From Deltaproteobacteria bacterium (GTDB lineage Bacteria > Desulfobacterota > Desulfobacteria > Desulfobacterales > ETH-SRB1), in the NCBI GenBank assembly GCA_030272815.1, contig JAJSZT010000032.1, positions 1 through 36,321 on the forward strand: 36,321 nt of DNA, in the 5' to 3' direction. Position numbers and translations under genes: made by a program. Numbering within the stretch: position 1 is the first letter of the stretch; each line of letters opens with the position of its first letter. Below, in pieces: positions 1-8,179 of the stretch. The notes beneath the pieces were generated by a model, which did no database searches, was not told where the DNA came from, and was given only the letters and a program-made list of their open reading frames with translations.

Positions 1-96
1 TATGTAACATAATTTATGACCTTTAGACCTCGTAAAATTTAGTTTTTTGTTACCCACAAAGCCTTTTGCAACAGGATTTTGTTCAAAAATTGGATA

Positions 97-1500
97 TTAG
101 GCTGGTTTGGGTTTTAGATTATATGCCTTCACCTTATTCAACAAAGATTTATAGCTTATATTAAGAATATCTGCAGCTTTTTTTCGATTCCAGTTTGTAC
201 TTTTAAGAACTTTTTTCATAAGTTTTTTTTCAGCTCGAGCAACAAATTCCCTGCAAATATCTTTAAGTGATATTTTATTAAAATCATTCATATAATTTTT
301 TAAATCTGCAAGTTCTGCAAGGCGATAAATATCTTTACAGTAACTATTAATATCTTGGAATTTATATTTATTGTTCAATTTGTTAATTATGTTTTGCTTA
401 TCACCAAGCATAATTGTTTTATTTACTAAATTTTCAAGCTCCTTAACATTTCCAGGCCATAGATAACTGCAGAATCTGTTCTTAATTTCATCAGAAAGCT
501 CATAATGACTTTTCCCGGATTCTCTACAAAATTTGTCGGTAAAAAAATCCATCAAGAGCGGAATATCTTCTTTACGATCTCTAAGCGGAGGAATCTCTAT
601 CCTTAATACATTTAAACGATAATAAAGATCTTTTCGAAACTTACCTTTTTCGACAAATAATTCAAGATCAGTTCCGGCAGAAACTATCATCCTTATATCA
701 TATGTTTTTTTTGTTTTACCCCAAGTTTCTGTAATGTAGTTGTTTTCAATGAGTTGAACAAGTTTTGCCTGAAATGAAGCAGGCACTTCTTCTATTTTAT
801 CCAGGAAAAGAATTCCTTTGTTTGCCATTTCCAAACTACTCAACTGTGAATTTCGTGATACAGAAAAAATTTGACTCTTGCAAATGAAATCCTGTTCAAC
901 AATTTCACGAGAAAATGTTAAACCGCTTGATTTAATAAAGGGCTTCTGCTTTCTATCTGATTTGTAATGAATATGTTTAGCAATCAAATCCTTTCCTGTT
1001 CCGCTTTCCCCACTAATAAAAACTATTTCTTTAGAACGACTCAATTGGGGAATATTTTTTTTAATTTTTACCATTGAGCAACTGTTACCAATTATAAAAG
1101 GATGTTTCTGAGATCTTTTCACATTAGTATTTTTTTTAAGAATACCAGTTATTATTTTTTTAAATTCAGATAATTCAAAGTGTGTCTTTATTGTCAGCAC
1201 ATCAGTAAAACCATTTATATCAATAAAATTTTTAATGCCATAATCATTTGAAATAATTAATACAGGCAAACTATAATTAATCATCTTAATTGTATTTATA
1301 AGCCTGAAAACCCTTTCTGAAGAAAGAGAACCAACTATAACCAGATTTGGATTAAGCGGTGACAGGTTATCAAGGAATATTGATTCTTTTTCAAAACAAA
1401 ATGTTATATAACTCAGTCCAGATATTATCGATCTTAAATAATCTCTGGCATCTTGATTTGTTTCTATAATAATTATTTTATTTTTATCTTCAGGATACAT
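97..1500 (-). CDS. Degenerate sigma-54-activator-like regulator (pseudo-receiver, AAA+, HTH)
   Basis: The protein has NtrC-family layout. An N-terminal receiver-like domain (about residues 7-120) has lost the phospho-acceptor: the usual aspartate strand reads NLVIVGS. An AAA+ domain follows (about 137-360) with Walker A GESGTGKD near residue 165 and a Walker-B-like GILFLDKIEE near 230, where the second acidic residue is Lys. The GAFTGA loop that contacts sigma-54 is absent; the region reads ICKSQIFSVS. A sensor-II helix (WPGNVKELENL) and a C-terminal Fis-type HTH (NWNRKKAADILNISYKSLL) are intact. It therefore probably binds DNA but should not open sigma-54 promoters or be phosphorylated. I chose the ATG at 1500 because an AGGGG lies 9 bases upstream; an in-frame upstream start at 1545 has no visible Shine-Dalgarno. 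Its HTH closely resembles that of the activator at 2444-3490, so they may share targets. Confidence 0.85.
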   Translation of the reverse strand: MYPEDKNKIIIIETNQDARDYLRSIISGLSYITFCFEKESIFLDNLSPLNPNLVIVGSLSSERVFRLINTIKMINYSLPVLIISNDYGIKNFIDINGFTDVLTIKTHFELSEFKKIITGILKKNTNVKRSQKHPFIIGNSCSMVKIKKNIPQLSRSKEIVFISGESGTGKDLIAKHIHYKSDRKQKPFIKSSGLTFSREIVEQDFICKSQIFSVSRNSQLSSLEMANKGILFLDKIEEVPASFQAKLVQLIENNYITETWGKTKKTYDIRMIVSAGTDLELFVEKGKFRKDLYYRLNVLRIEIPPLRDRKEDIPLLMDFFTDKFCRESGKSHYELSDEIKNRFCSYLWPGNVKELENLVNKTIMLGDKQNIINKLNNKYKFQDINSYCKDIYRLAELADLKNYMNDFNKISLKDICREFVARAEKKLMKKVLKSTNWNRKKAADILNISYKSLLNKVKAYNLKPKPA

Positions 1501-1545
1501 GTCCTCTGACCCCTGGCCTATATTGGCAAGCAATTTATATGCCAA

Positions 1546-1836
1546 TTCAATAATACTTAATAAAAGAGCCGCAACATATAATGTATCCTGTGAAAATTAA
1601 TACCAATAATAAACAAAATTTATATCGGATTTTTGTAAAACTCTTTTTAACTTGCTTTATTTTTTATATTAATTTAAACAAATAGGCAATGTTTTTCATA
1701 TATCTGGGTAAATATTTTCCTTGCTATTGTGAAAAAAAATACACTTTTTGAAAATATACTTGCCAAAATTTATATAATAATATAATTTAAAGATAATTTA
1801 AGAATCAGGTGACGGGGATAGAGTTGTTCATGAAAA
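1546..1836. promoter_or_regulatory. AT-rich divergent intergenic region
   Basis: This roughly 290-base stretch separates the minus-strand degenerate regulator from the plus-strand receiver gene and must carry both promoters. It is extremely AT-rich with several A/T homopolymers. I looked for a sigma-54 box (GG-N10-GC) and found only a half match: GGCAAG on the minus strand near 1760-1765 without the GC element. No gene or RNA was recognised. Confidence 0.4.
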
Positions 1837-1854
1837 ATGCGGGTTAAAACTGAA

Positions 1855-2244
1855 ATGAAGAAAAAATATAAATTATTATTAATTGACGACGACAAAGACA
1901 TCCTGGCTGTATTAAGTAAATTTTTAAGGAAAAAAAAGTATACTGTTGTTACAGCCTCTAACGGTCTGGAAGCGATGAAATTGTTCGAGTCTGAAGATAA
2001 AGATTTTGATCTTATTATTACAGATCTTGTTATGCCTCACATAACTGGAGTAGGTGTCATATCAATAGTTAAGCAAAAGCGTCCTGAAATTCCCATTATT
2101 GCTATAACCGGCTGGGGTGAACACCCTGAGGCATTAGCCACGGAGTCACAAGCAGATTTGGTGTTAAAAAAACCATTTGAACTTTCTGAACTTGATAATT
2201 TGATTTCCAAGCTACTCTCTAAAAATAATAATAATGATACCTAA
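1855..2244 (+). CDS. Single-domain response regulator (receiver only)
   Basis: A complete CheY-like receiver of about 129 residues with no output domain. The acidic pocket is seen in LLLIDDDKD (residues 8-15), the phospho-acceptor is Asp57 in LIITDLVMP, the conserved Thr lies in AITGWG, and the Lys is in LKKPF (Lys106). I took the ATG at 1855, which puts the first beta strand close to the N-terminus; an in-frame ATG at 1837 would add six residues, and neither has a strong Shine-Dalgarno. The next gene downstream is a sigma-54 AAA+ activator without its own receiver. The two may form a split NtrC-type regulator, or the receiver may relay phosphate between kinases; this is inferred from adjacency only. 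Confidence 0.9.
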   Translation: MKKKYKLLLIDDDKDILAVLSKFLRKKKYTVVTASNGLEAMKLFESEDKDFDLIITDLVMPHITGVGVISIVKQKRPEIPIIAITGWGEHPEALATESQADLVLKKPFELSELDNLISKLLSKNNNNDT

Positions 2245-2287
2245 AAACCTGCATAAACAATAACAAGATCCTGCAAGGTTTTTTCTT
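2244..2287 (+). terminator. Possible terminator after the receiver gene
   Basis: Right after the receiver stop, AAAACCTGCA and TGCAAGGTTTT can pair with one bulged base around a loop of roughly 20 bases, and the distal arm ends in a run of six T. The stem is weak in GC, so this is a tentative intrinsic terminator that would separate the receiver from the following activator. Confidence 0.4.
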
Positions 2288-2443
2288 AACGATTTTTAAT
2301 GCGCTCAAACAGTTTCCTGTTTTGAATGTATCACACTTGAGCTGAAGCTCACGCTCGGCCGGTTTTTGTTTCATAATACCACAGCTTCACGCCTTGCGGC
2401 TGCGGCAAACTCGACACTTGCAGAATTAAGGTAATAAATAAAA

Positions 2444-3490
2444 ATGAACATACCCCCACCTTTAATTGGCGTTAGTCAAGCAATTGAAAGTATAAGGGAG
2501 CTGATTAAGCATGTTTCCGATACTGGATTAAATGTTGTAATATCCGGAGAAAGTGGTGTCGGCAAAGAAGTTGTAGCGCAAAATCTCTATTTTAGTTCTC
2601 CCAGAAAAGATAAACCATTTATAAAAGTCAATTGTGCAGCATTACCCGAGGGATTGCTTGAAAGTGAACTTTTTGGATACGAACAGGGTGCTTTTACAGG
2701 GGCGAATCAAAGAAGAAGAGGCAAATTCAGGCTGGCCCATAAGGGCGTATTATTTTTAGACGAAATTGGCGATATGTCTATTTCTCTTCAGTCCAAACTT
2801 CTTCATGTTCTTCAAAGTGGTGAGTTTTCCCCTCTTGGATCAGAAAAAGATATAAAAACCGATGCCTGGGTTATAGCGGCAACAAATCATAATTTAGAAC
2901 AAGATCTTAAAAATGGTAAATTCAGAGAGGATTTATATTACAGGCTAAACATTATTAAATTTTATATTACTCCTCTTCGCAACAGGCCTGAAGATATTTC
3001 TCCTTTAATTGAATACTACATACAAAGATATTCTAACCATTTTAATACTAATAAGCTTTTAAAACCCAGTAAAAAAGTTATGGATAGTTTATTAGCATAT
3101 CATTGGCCGGGAAATGTTAGAGAGCTTCAGAATGTGCTTAAAAGAGTAGTTGTATTAAAGGATTGGGAAGAGGTTGTTAATGAGCTTAATAGTAGCAGCC
3201 TGCCGACAAATTTAGCTGTAAAACAATCAGATGAATCCTCAATTGTTTCAGATTTGTTAGATCCTGGCGATTTAGAAACAAAAGGCCTTGAATCGTTGTC
3301 ACTTAAAATAATAAAGAAAAAAGTTTTAGACAGAATTGAGAAAGAAGTAATTTCTTATGTACTTGGCAAAACAGGATGGAACCGTAGTAAGGCTTGCAAG
3401 ATATTAAAAATTAGTTATAAGACTTTATTATATAAAATAAATGATCTTAATTTAGAACCTCCTTCAACTCTAAAGCGCAAATTATCTTAA
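2444..3490 (+). CDS. Receiver-less sigma-54-dependent activator (AAA+ plus Fis HTH)
   Basis: This 348-residue bacterial enhancer-binding protein starts directly with the AAA+ domain. Walker A GESGVGKE is at 35-42, the intact sigma-54 contact loop GAFTGA at 82-87, Walker B GVLFLDEI at 101-108, the arginine-finger segment REDLYYRLN follows, and WPGNVRELQNV marks the sensor-II region. The C-terminal Fis-type HTH reads GWNRSKACKILKISYKTLL. It lacks an N-terminal receiver, GAF or PAS domain, like PspF, so control must come from a partner protein; the receiver gene just upstream is an obvious candidate (inference). Compared with the minus-strand homologue at 97-1500, this copy keeps all catalytic and sigma-54 contact motifs. 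The start is the ATG at 2444 with only a weak upstream purine stretch (AAGGTAATAAATAAAA). Confidence 0.9.
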   Translation: MNIPPPLIGVSQAIESIRELIKHVSDTGLNVVISGESGVGKEVVAQNLYFSSPRKDKPFIKVNCAALPEGLLESELFGYEQGAFTGANQRRRGKFRLAHKGVLFLDEIGDMSISLQSKLLHVLQSGEFSPLGSEKDIKTDAWVIAATNHNLEQDLKNGKFREDLYYRLNIIKFYITPLRNRPEDISPLIEYYIQRYSNHFNTNKLLKPSKKVMDSLLAYHWPGNVRELQNVLKRVVVLKDWEEVVNELNSSSLPTNLAVKQSDESSIVSDLLDPGDLETKGLESLSLKIIKKKVLDRIEKEVISYVLGKTGWNRSKACKILKISYKTLLYKINDLNLEPPSTLKRKLS

Positions 3491-3494
3491 TAGT

Positions 3495-3655
3495 TATACC
3501 TCGAAAGGCCACAAATAACGATTTTTCGCTGGCCATGAACATCAATAGCAGCGTTGCTCAGACTTGCAATAGCCTGCTATTCCGCGCCTTCGCGCCTTGC
3601 TCTTGATGCTCATTGCTCACCGAAAAAAACGCAATTTGTAACCTTCCGAGGTATA
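3495..3655. repeat. 161-bp palindromic-ended repeat, copy A
   Basis: The segment begins TATACCTCGAAAGG and ends CCTTCCGAGGTATA, so its ends form an inverted repeat and both carry TACCTCG. A second copy of exactly the same length lies at 20687-20847 in opposite orientation. By eye the two align without gaps and with only about a dozen differences. Shared internal blocks include TCGCTGGCCATGAACA, TTGCAATAGCCTGCTATTCC and TTGATGCTCATTGCTCACCG. This looks like a non-autonomous mobile element (MITE) or a dispersed intergenic repeat. It ends 7 bases before the small gene at 3663, and its terminal GAGG may act as that gene's ribosome binding site. Confidence 0.85.
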
Positions 3656-3662
3656 ATTCGAC

Positions 3663-3824
3663 ATGAAAGATTATCTTGAGAAGTTAAAGCTTAGAGACAA
3701 TGGGGGCAGACGTTTTTTACTTGATCGCCGGCAGTTTTTTTATACAATGCACTTTCCGGAGAGAAGAAACGGCATAGACAGGCGTAATGGCACGGACAGA
3801 CGAAAAAGTCCGAGAATAAACTAA
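3663..3824 (+). CDS. Small basic protein with RRNGxDRRNGxDRR motif
   Basis: A 53-residue reading frame from ATG 3663 to TAA 3824. It begins MKDYLEKLKLRD and contains the segments GGRRFLLDRRQF and RRNGIDRRNGTDRRK. The repeated RR-x-G-x-DRR pattern is one I associate with small hypothetical proteins and protein tails in delta-type sulfate reducers; its role is not known to me. The only Shine-Dalgarno-like element (GAGG, about 11 bases before the ATG) belongs to the end of the flanking 161-bp repeat. It sits between the sigma-54 activator and the sensor-kinase operon on the same strand. The repeat-derived leader could mean expression was rewired by insertion, or simply that the frame is fortuitous, but the motif argues for a real gene. 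Confidence 0.6.
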   Translation: MKDYLEKLKLRDNGGRRFLLDRRQFFYTMHFPERRNGIDRRNGTDRRKSPRIN

Positions 3825-3956
3825 TAGTTAGAGACTCTTGCAGAACCATCCATCTGCATCAGGAATAATTGCTGTATTCGTCTTCTTTCCTCATATTCTT
3901 CCATAGAATTCTTTCTCTATTGATCAAAATAATTCAAAAGTTTTTTGTTTCTACAA

Positions 3957-5450
3957 ATGGCTCATAAGATAAGAAATAATCAATATACAATTTTTCAAAG
4001 ACTTATTATAGGATATCTCGTAATTCTTATAATAATAGCAGGCTTAGGTGTATATACTTTTAATACACTTTGGAAATTAAACAAAATCATTCAGTCCATC
4101 AGTTCTGTTGATGAAGAGGTTATAAGGACATCAAACAGGTTAAGAGATACAAGCCTTTCTCAGAGAGGCTTTGAAAAAAAGTTTATCGTTTCAAAGGATA
4201 GAGATTTTTACCAGCAATTTTCTGAAACTGAAAAATACTTTCAGAAAGACCTGGGGCAGATAAAAAATCTTTTAAATACATCAGAAAAGCAAAGCTTGAT
4301 TGCCGAAATAGAGGAGTTGCATGGTCAATATCTTTTAGCCGTGAAAAACGAAAAAAAATTTATAAAGAATAAAAACAAATATCCAATTGACGAGTATCAA
4401 GATGACAAAAAAAAGTATATTGATAAAATAACTCATAACCTGGAAGAATTAATAGGAATTTCAAAGGCAGACATAGATAGAAAGATAAAAACTTCGGGTG
4501 AAATTGGATCCCATGCAAAGAAGATCACATCAATACTGACCTTAACGGCAATTATAATGGCAATTATGATAGCATTTATGAACGCAAGAACCATTAATCG
4601 TCCTATACTAATACTTATTAAAGGAACAAGAAAGATTGCCAAGGGCAAGTTTGAGAATCATTTGTCGATACAGTCACCCCCTGAAATAAAAGAACTTGCA
4701 ACTGCCTTCAATTATATGTGTGATCGTTTAAAAAAGATAGACGAGATGAAAGCAGATCTAATTTCAAACATATCACATGAACTTAGGACTCCTTTAGCGG
4801 TTATCAGAGAAGCAGTAAGCATGCTTTCTTATGGTACTATCCCGGCGACAGATTCTGCTGACAAAGAGCTTAAACTTCTAAGTATCATAAGCGAAGAGTG
4901 TGAGAGATTAATAAATTCTGTAAACAGCATTCTTGATCTTTCTCGGATGGACGCAGGAATGATGGAATATAATATGGAGAGATACAGCCTTTATCCTCTA
5001 ATTGAAAAAAGTGTCATAAAGATCAAACCAATTGCTGAAAAGAAAAAAATTAAACTCGAGGTAAAACTTGACAACAAACTGCCCTTTGTCAATATTGACG
5101 CTGAAAAGATATGCCAGGTGCTTGATAATCTCCTGAGCAATGCTTTGAAATTTACGCCAGAGATGGGAAGGGTGATGATAACAGGCTCCTTGATTGATAA
5201 AAAAACACCTGAGCATGTTACTAATAAAAAAGGGGAGTTTATTGTGGTTTCTGTGTCGGATAACGGATGTGGAATTTCTGAAAACAGTATTAAAGAAATA
5301 TTCGATAAGTTTAAAATATTCCATGGAAAAGGTACAGGATTGGGTCTGTATATAGCACGTCATATAGTTACAGCTCACGGAGGAAATATATGGGTAAAAA
5401 GCGAAAAAGGGAAGGGAAGTATCTTTTCTTTTACTCTGCCTGTCTTTTAG
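3957..5450 (+). CDS. glrK: Membrane sensor histidine kinase, GlrK/QseE-like
   Basis: A 497-residue kinase. TM1 is at about 15-35 and a periplasmic, helix-rich segment of about 150 residues follows. TM2 is near 191-210 and runs into a HAMP segment (INRPILILIKGTRKIAKG). The dimerisation/phosphoacceptor motif SNISHELRTPLA has His near residue 274. The N box (NLLSNALKFTP), G1 (VSDNGCGI), F-like DKF and G2 (GKGTGLGLY) complete the HATPase. A TTG at 3945 could add four residues, but no start has a clear Shine-Dalgarno. The next two genes are a TPR-like lipoprotein and a sigma-54 response regulator with a GlrR-type C-terminus. That is the gene order of enterobacterial glrK-qseG-glrR, so I assign it as the kinase of that type; the signal is unknown. 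Confidence 0.85.
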   Translation: MAHKIRNNQYTIFQRLIIGYLVILIIIAGLGVYTFNTLWKLNKIIQSISSVDEEVIRTSNRLRDTSLSQRGFEKKFIVSKDRDFYQQFSETEKYFQKDLGQIKNLLNTSEKQSLIAEIEELHGQYLLAVKNEKKFIKNKNKYPIDEYQDDKKKYIDKITHNLEELIGISKADIDRKIKTSGEIGSHAKKITSILTLTAIIMAIMIAFMNARTINRPILILIKGTRKIAKGKFENHLSIQSPPEIKELATAFNYMCDRLKKIDEMKADLISNISHELRTPLAVIREAVSMLSYGTIPATDSADKELKLLSIISEECERLINSVNSILDLSRMDAGMMEYNMERYSLYPLIEKSVIKIKPIAEKKKIKLEVKLDNKLPFVNIDAEKICQVLDNLLSNALKFTPEMGRVMITGSLIDKKTPEHVTNKKGEFIVVSVSDNGCGISENSIKEIFDKFKIFHGKGTGLGLYIARHIVTAHGGNIWVKSEKGKGSIFSFTLPVF

Positions 5451-5953
5451 GCTTTATTTTACTATGCAGCGGATGTACCCATTTACTGAATTTTCAAAAG
5501 AAATGGGAGGTGCGGAAGCATGTTGAGAAGGCAGAAAATCTTATGTTTAAAGGAAGCTATGAAAATGCAATAATAGAGAATGAAAGGATTTTAAGCCTAT
5601 TTCCACATAGTGAGCCTGGAGATAAAGCCCTTTTTAATATTGGCTTAATCCATGCTTATCCCGATAATCCCCAAAGAGATTACAAAAAGTCTCTTATTTG
5701 TTTCCAGAGTATTATCAATGACTTTTCACAGAGTAGATTGAGAAATAAAGCCATAGTTTTTGCTTCAATCATTACTGAGCTTATTCGAAGCGACAACAAG
5801 ATCAAACATCTTGAAAAAACAGTAGATTATTTGGAAAACGGTCAAAAGGAGTATAGGCAGAATATAGAAACATTAAAAAAGCAAATTAGAAAATTAAAAG
5901 AAATAGATATAGTGATTGAAGAAAAAAAAAGGGTGCGCTCGTATAAAGATTAA
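5390..5953 (+). CDS. qseG: QseG/YfhG-like outer-membrane lipoprotein
   Basis: A 187-residue lipoprotein with a basic N-terminus, a hydrophobic stretch and a lipobox-like LLCSGC (Cys at residue 29). The mature part is helical and TPR-like (LFNIGLIHAYPDNPQRDYKK; FQSIINDF) and ends in a charged coiled coil (about 140-187). The reading frame begins inside the kinase gene and overlaps it by 61 bases. A well-placed Shine-Dalgarno (GGAGG at 5379-5383, six bases before the ATG) supports the overlapping start and suggests translational coupling. In enterobacteria the lipoprotein encoded between the kinase and regulator genes (QseG/YfhG) modulates the kinase; position and lipobox suggest the same here, although sequence similarity cannot be verified without a search. 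Confidence 0.75.
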   Translation: MGKKRKREGKYLFFYSACLLGFILLCSGCTHLLNFQKKWEVRKHVEKAENLMFKGSYENAIIENERILSLFPHSEPGDKALFNIGLIHAYPDNPQRDYKKSLICFQSIINDFSQSRLRNKAIVFASIITELIRSDNKIKHLEKTVDYLENGQKEYRQNIETLKKQIRKLKEIDIVIEEKKRVRSYKD

Positions 5954-5965
5954 GCGGGAGAAAAA

Positions 5966-7342
5966 ATGGCAGATGAAAATATATTAATTGTAGATGATGA
6001 TGATAATATGCTTGAGGTATTAAGGTTAAGAATTGCTGCTGAAGGTTATAAAGTTGTTACATCAATCAATGCAAATGATGCAATAAGTGTTGCCAAAAAT
6101 AATATGCTTGATCTGGCACTTGTCGATCTTAGGATTGCAGAAGAAAATGGTATTGAATTAATGAAGAATATCAGTCGCATATCTCCCGAAATACCTGTTA
6201 TCATACTTACTGCATATGGAACCATTGAGACCGCAGTAGAAGCTATGAAGCAGGGAGCATATGGCTATCTTGTTAAACCGTTTGATCACAGGGAACTTAT
6301 TCTCCAGATAAAAAATGGCCTTGAAAAGAGCAGTCTTTCCAGGGAAGTAAGGAGGCTTAAAGCGCTAATTGGTGAAAGATACGGGTTTAAAAACATCATT
6401 GGCAAAAGCAAAAAGATGCAAGAGGTCATGGAACAAGTATCCAGAGCAGCAGAAACAGATTCCAATGTATGTATCTACGGCGAGAGCGGTACCGGAAAGG
6501 AGCTTGTAGCAAAATCTTTACATCTTTTAAGTTCCAGAAAAAACAATTCATTTGTAGCAATAAACTGTGCTGCTATTCCAGAGGGCATTCTTGAAGGCGA
6601 ACTGTTCGGCTATGAAAGAGGAGCCTTTACGGGTGCTATAAAGAATAAAAAAGGTTTTTTTGCTCAGGCAAATGGTGGTACTATTTTTCTGGATGAAATT
6701 TCGGAGATGTCCGAACTAATGCAGGCAAAACTTTTGCGCGTACTTCAGGAAAAGCATTTTTATCCACTTGGTGCTGAAAAACTTATGAAATCAGATGCCA
6801 GAATTCTCACAGCAACTAACAAGGACCTGAAAAATGAGGTAAAAAAAGGTAGTTTTCGTAAAGATCTGTTTTACCGTATTCACGTCATACCGATTTATCT
6901 TCCATCACTCAGGGAAAGGAAGGAAGATATTCCTCTTTTAGCAGATCATTTCATAAAAAAGTTTTCTAAAGAAATGAATAAAAATATTAAAGGAATTTCT
7001 ACAGATTCACTTCAAAAGCTTTTATCTTACTCCTGGCCTGGTAATGTAAGAGAATTAGAAAACGCTATAGAGTATGCAGTAGCAATGACCGCAAAGGATG
7101 TCATTAGTGATGAACTACTGCTTCAGACAAATAAAACTATTGAAGATGACAGGATAAAACCTATGAAAAAAGCAAAAAATGACTTCGAGAAAAATTATAT
7201 TTATAAACTAATGTCATTAACTGAAGGCAATGTAAGTACGGCCGCAAGACTTGCTGAGAGATACCGCTCCGATATCTATGATCTTCTAAAAAAGCATAGC
7301 TTACAACCATCAGATTTTAAAAGAAATAATTTGACTGTATGA
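5966..7342 (+). CDS. glrR: NtrC-type response regulator, GlrR-like
   Basis: A 458-residue sigma-54 activator with complete architecture. The receiver (about 4-118) has Asp54 in LALVDLRIA and Lys104 in LVKPF. The AAA+ domain has Walker A GESGTGKE at 172-179, GAFTGA at 219-224, Walker B GTIFLDEI at 238-245 and RKDLFYRIH. The Fis-type HTH at the C-terminus reads EGNVSTAARLAERYRSDIYD followed by LLKKHSLQPSDFK. That C-terminal pattern (GNVS-x-AARLA, then LLKKH and P-x-x-FK) is typical of GlrR rather than NtrC. A Shine-Dalgarno (GGGAG) precedes the ATG, and the gene follows the lipoprotein by 12 bases, so kinase, lipoprotein and regulator form one operon. It would activate sigma-54 promoters, in enterobacteria including a small RNA controlling cell-envelope amino-sugar synthesis; the targets here are unknown. 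Confidence 0.88.
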   Translation: MADENILIVDDDDNMLEVLRLRIAAEGYKVVTSINANDAISVAKNNMLDLALVDLRIAEENGIELMKNISRISPEIPVIILTAYGTIETAVEAMKQGAYGYLVKPFDHRELILQIKNGLEKSSLSREVRRLKALIGERYGFKNIIGKSKKMQEVMEQVSRAAETDSNVCIYGESGTGKELVAKSLHLLSSRKNNSFVAINCAAIPEGILEGELFGYERGAFTGAIKNKKGFFAQANGGTIFLDEISEMSELMQAKLLRVLQEKHFYPLGAEKLMKSDARILTATNKDLKNEVKKGSFRKDLFYRIHVIPIYLPSLRERKEDIPLLADHFIKKFSKEMNKNIKGISTDSLQKLLSYSWPGNVRELENAIEYAVAMTAKDVISDELLLQTNKTIEDDRIKPMKKAKNDFEKNYIYKLMSLTEGNVSTAARLAERYRSDIYDLLKKHSLQPSDFKRNNLTV

Positions 7343-7507
7343 AATAACCTGCTAATAACATTTAATAGATTCAAATAGTTATAGTCGTCAGAAAGATTCC
7401 ACCTTATTTTATTGTAGGAAAAATCCCTCCACAATTAACGATCCGGCATTATTAATAAGCATAGCAGGGACCTCTAACCGTGAACCCTGAACTGTGAACC
7501 TGATTAG

Positions 7508-8179
7508 TTACAAAATGTTCTCATGGATCTCGGGAACGAGTTTGCCGTGGTCAAGGAAAAAAGTATGGTGGGCTAATAAAGAGACCTGATACATGTAGTG
7601 CGTTGTAAACATTATGGTTATTTTTCTTTGTTCATTTATCTGCTTTAGAGTATTTATAATAGCAGCCTGATTTTCCACATCTAAATTCGAAGTGGGCTCG
7701 TCACACAAAAGTACTTCAGGGGAAACAGCCAGCGCTCGGGCAAGTGCTACCCGCTGAGTCTCACCGCCTGAAAGCCGGTGCGCCCGAGCCTGGACAAAAT
7801 CACTCATTCCAACAAGATCAAGAGTTTCTTCAATAATAATTTCCCTCTTTTTTTGAGGAATCCCCCTGATTTTTAAGCCAAATTCCACATTTTTATAAAC
7901 CGTGCCTGTAAATAAAATGGGGTGCTGATCTATCATAACTACTTCCATGCGCAAGTTTTGCAGGTAAGACTCGAAAAAACTTACCGGAGTTGAATGGTAA
8001 AAGATATCTCCAGTGGCAGGAGCCTCAAGAAAACCGAGAATATTCAAAAGAGTTGTTTTGCCGGCACCGTTTGGACCAAGCAAAGCGTAAATTTTTCCTT
8101 GTTCAATTTCCATTAAATGAATGTCCAGGACTGTCCTTGAACCATATTTCCTGGTTATCTTTGATAATACATAAAGCAT
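7508..8179 (-). CDS. tupC: Tungstate ABC transporter ATP-binding protein
   Basis: A 223-residue ABC ATPase. It has Walker A GPNGAGKTT (near residue 35), the signature LSGGETQR (near 137), Walker B VLLCDEPTSNLD (near 157) and the switch His in MFTTHY. It couples ATP hydrolysis in the cytoplasm to oxyanion import through the permease encoded immediately upstream. Its ATG shares one base with the permease TGA stop (TGATG), a classic coupling arrangement. It lacks the C-terminal TOBE/Mop domain seen in ModC and WtpC, which fits the short TupC type. The substrate assignment comes from the TupA gene in the same operon; tungstate is most likely, molybdate possible. Confidence 0.88.
   Translation of the reverse strand: MLYVLSKITRKYGSRTVLDIHLMEIEQGKIYALLGPNGAGKTTLLNILGFLEAPATGDIFYHSTPVSFFESYLQNLRMEVVMIDQHPILFTGTVYKNVEFGLKIRGIPQKKREIIIEETLDLVGMSDFVQARAHRLSGGETQRVALARALAVSPEVLLCDEPTSNLDVENQAAIINTLKQINEQRKITIMFTTHYMYQVSLLAHHTFFLDHGKLVPEIHENIL

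Noticed and set aside
1740-1775. Possible sigma-54 promoter (GGCAAG followed by TTTTC on the minus strand)
   Set aside because: The GC element at the -12 position is missing, so it does not meet the GG-N10-GC rule.
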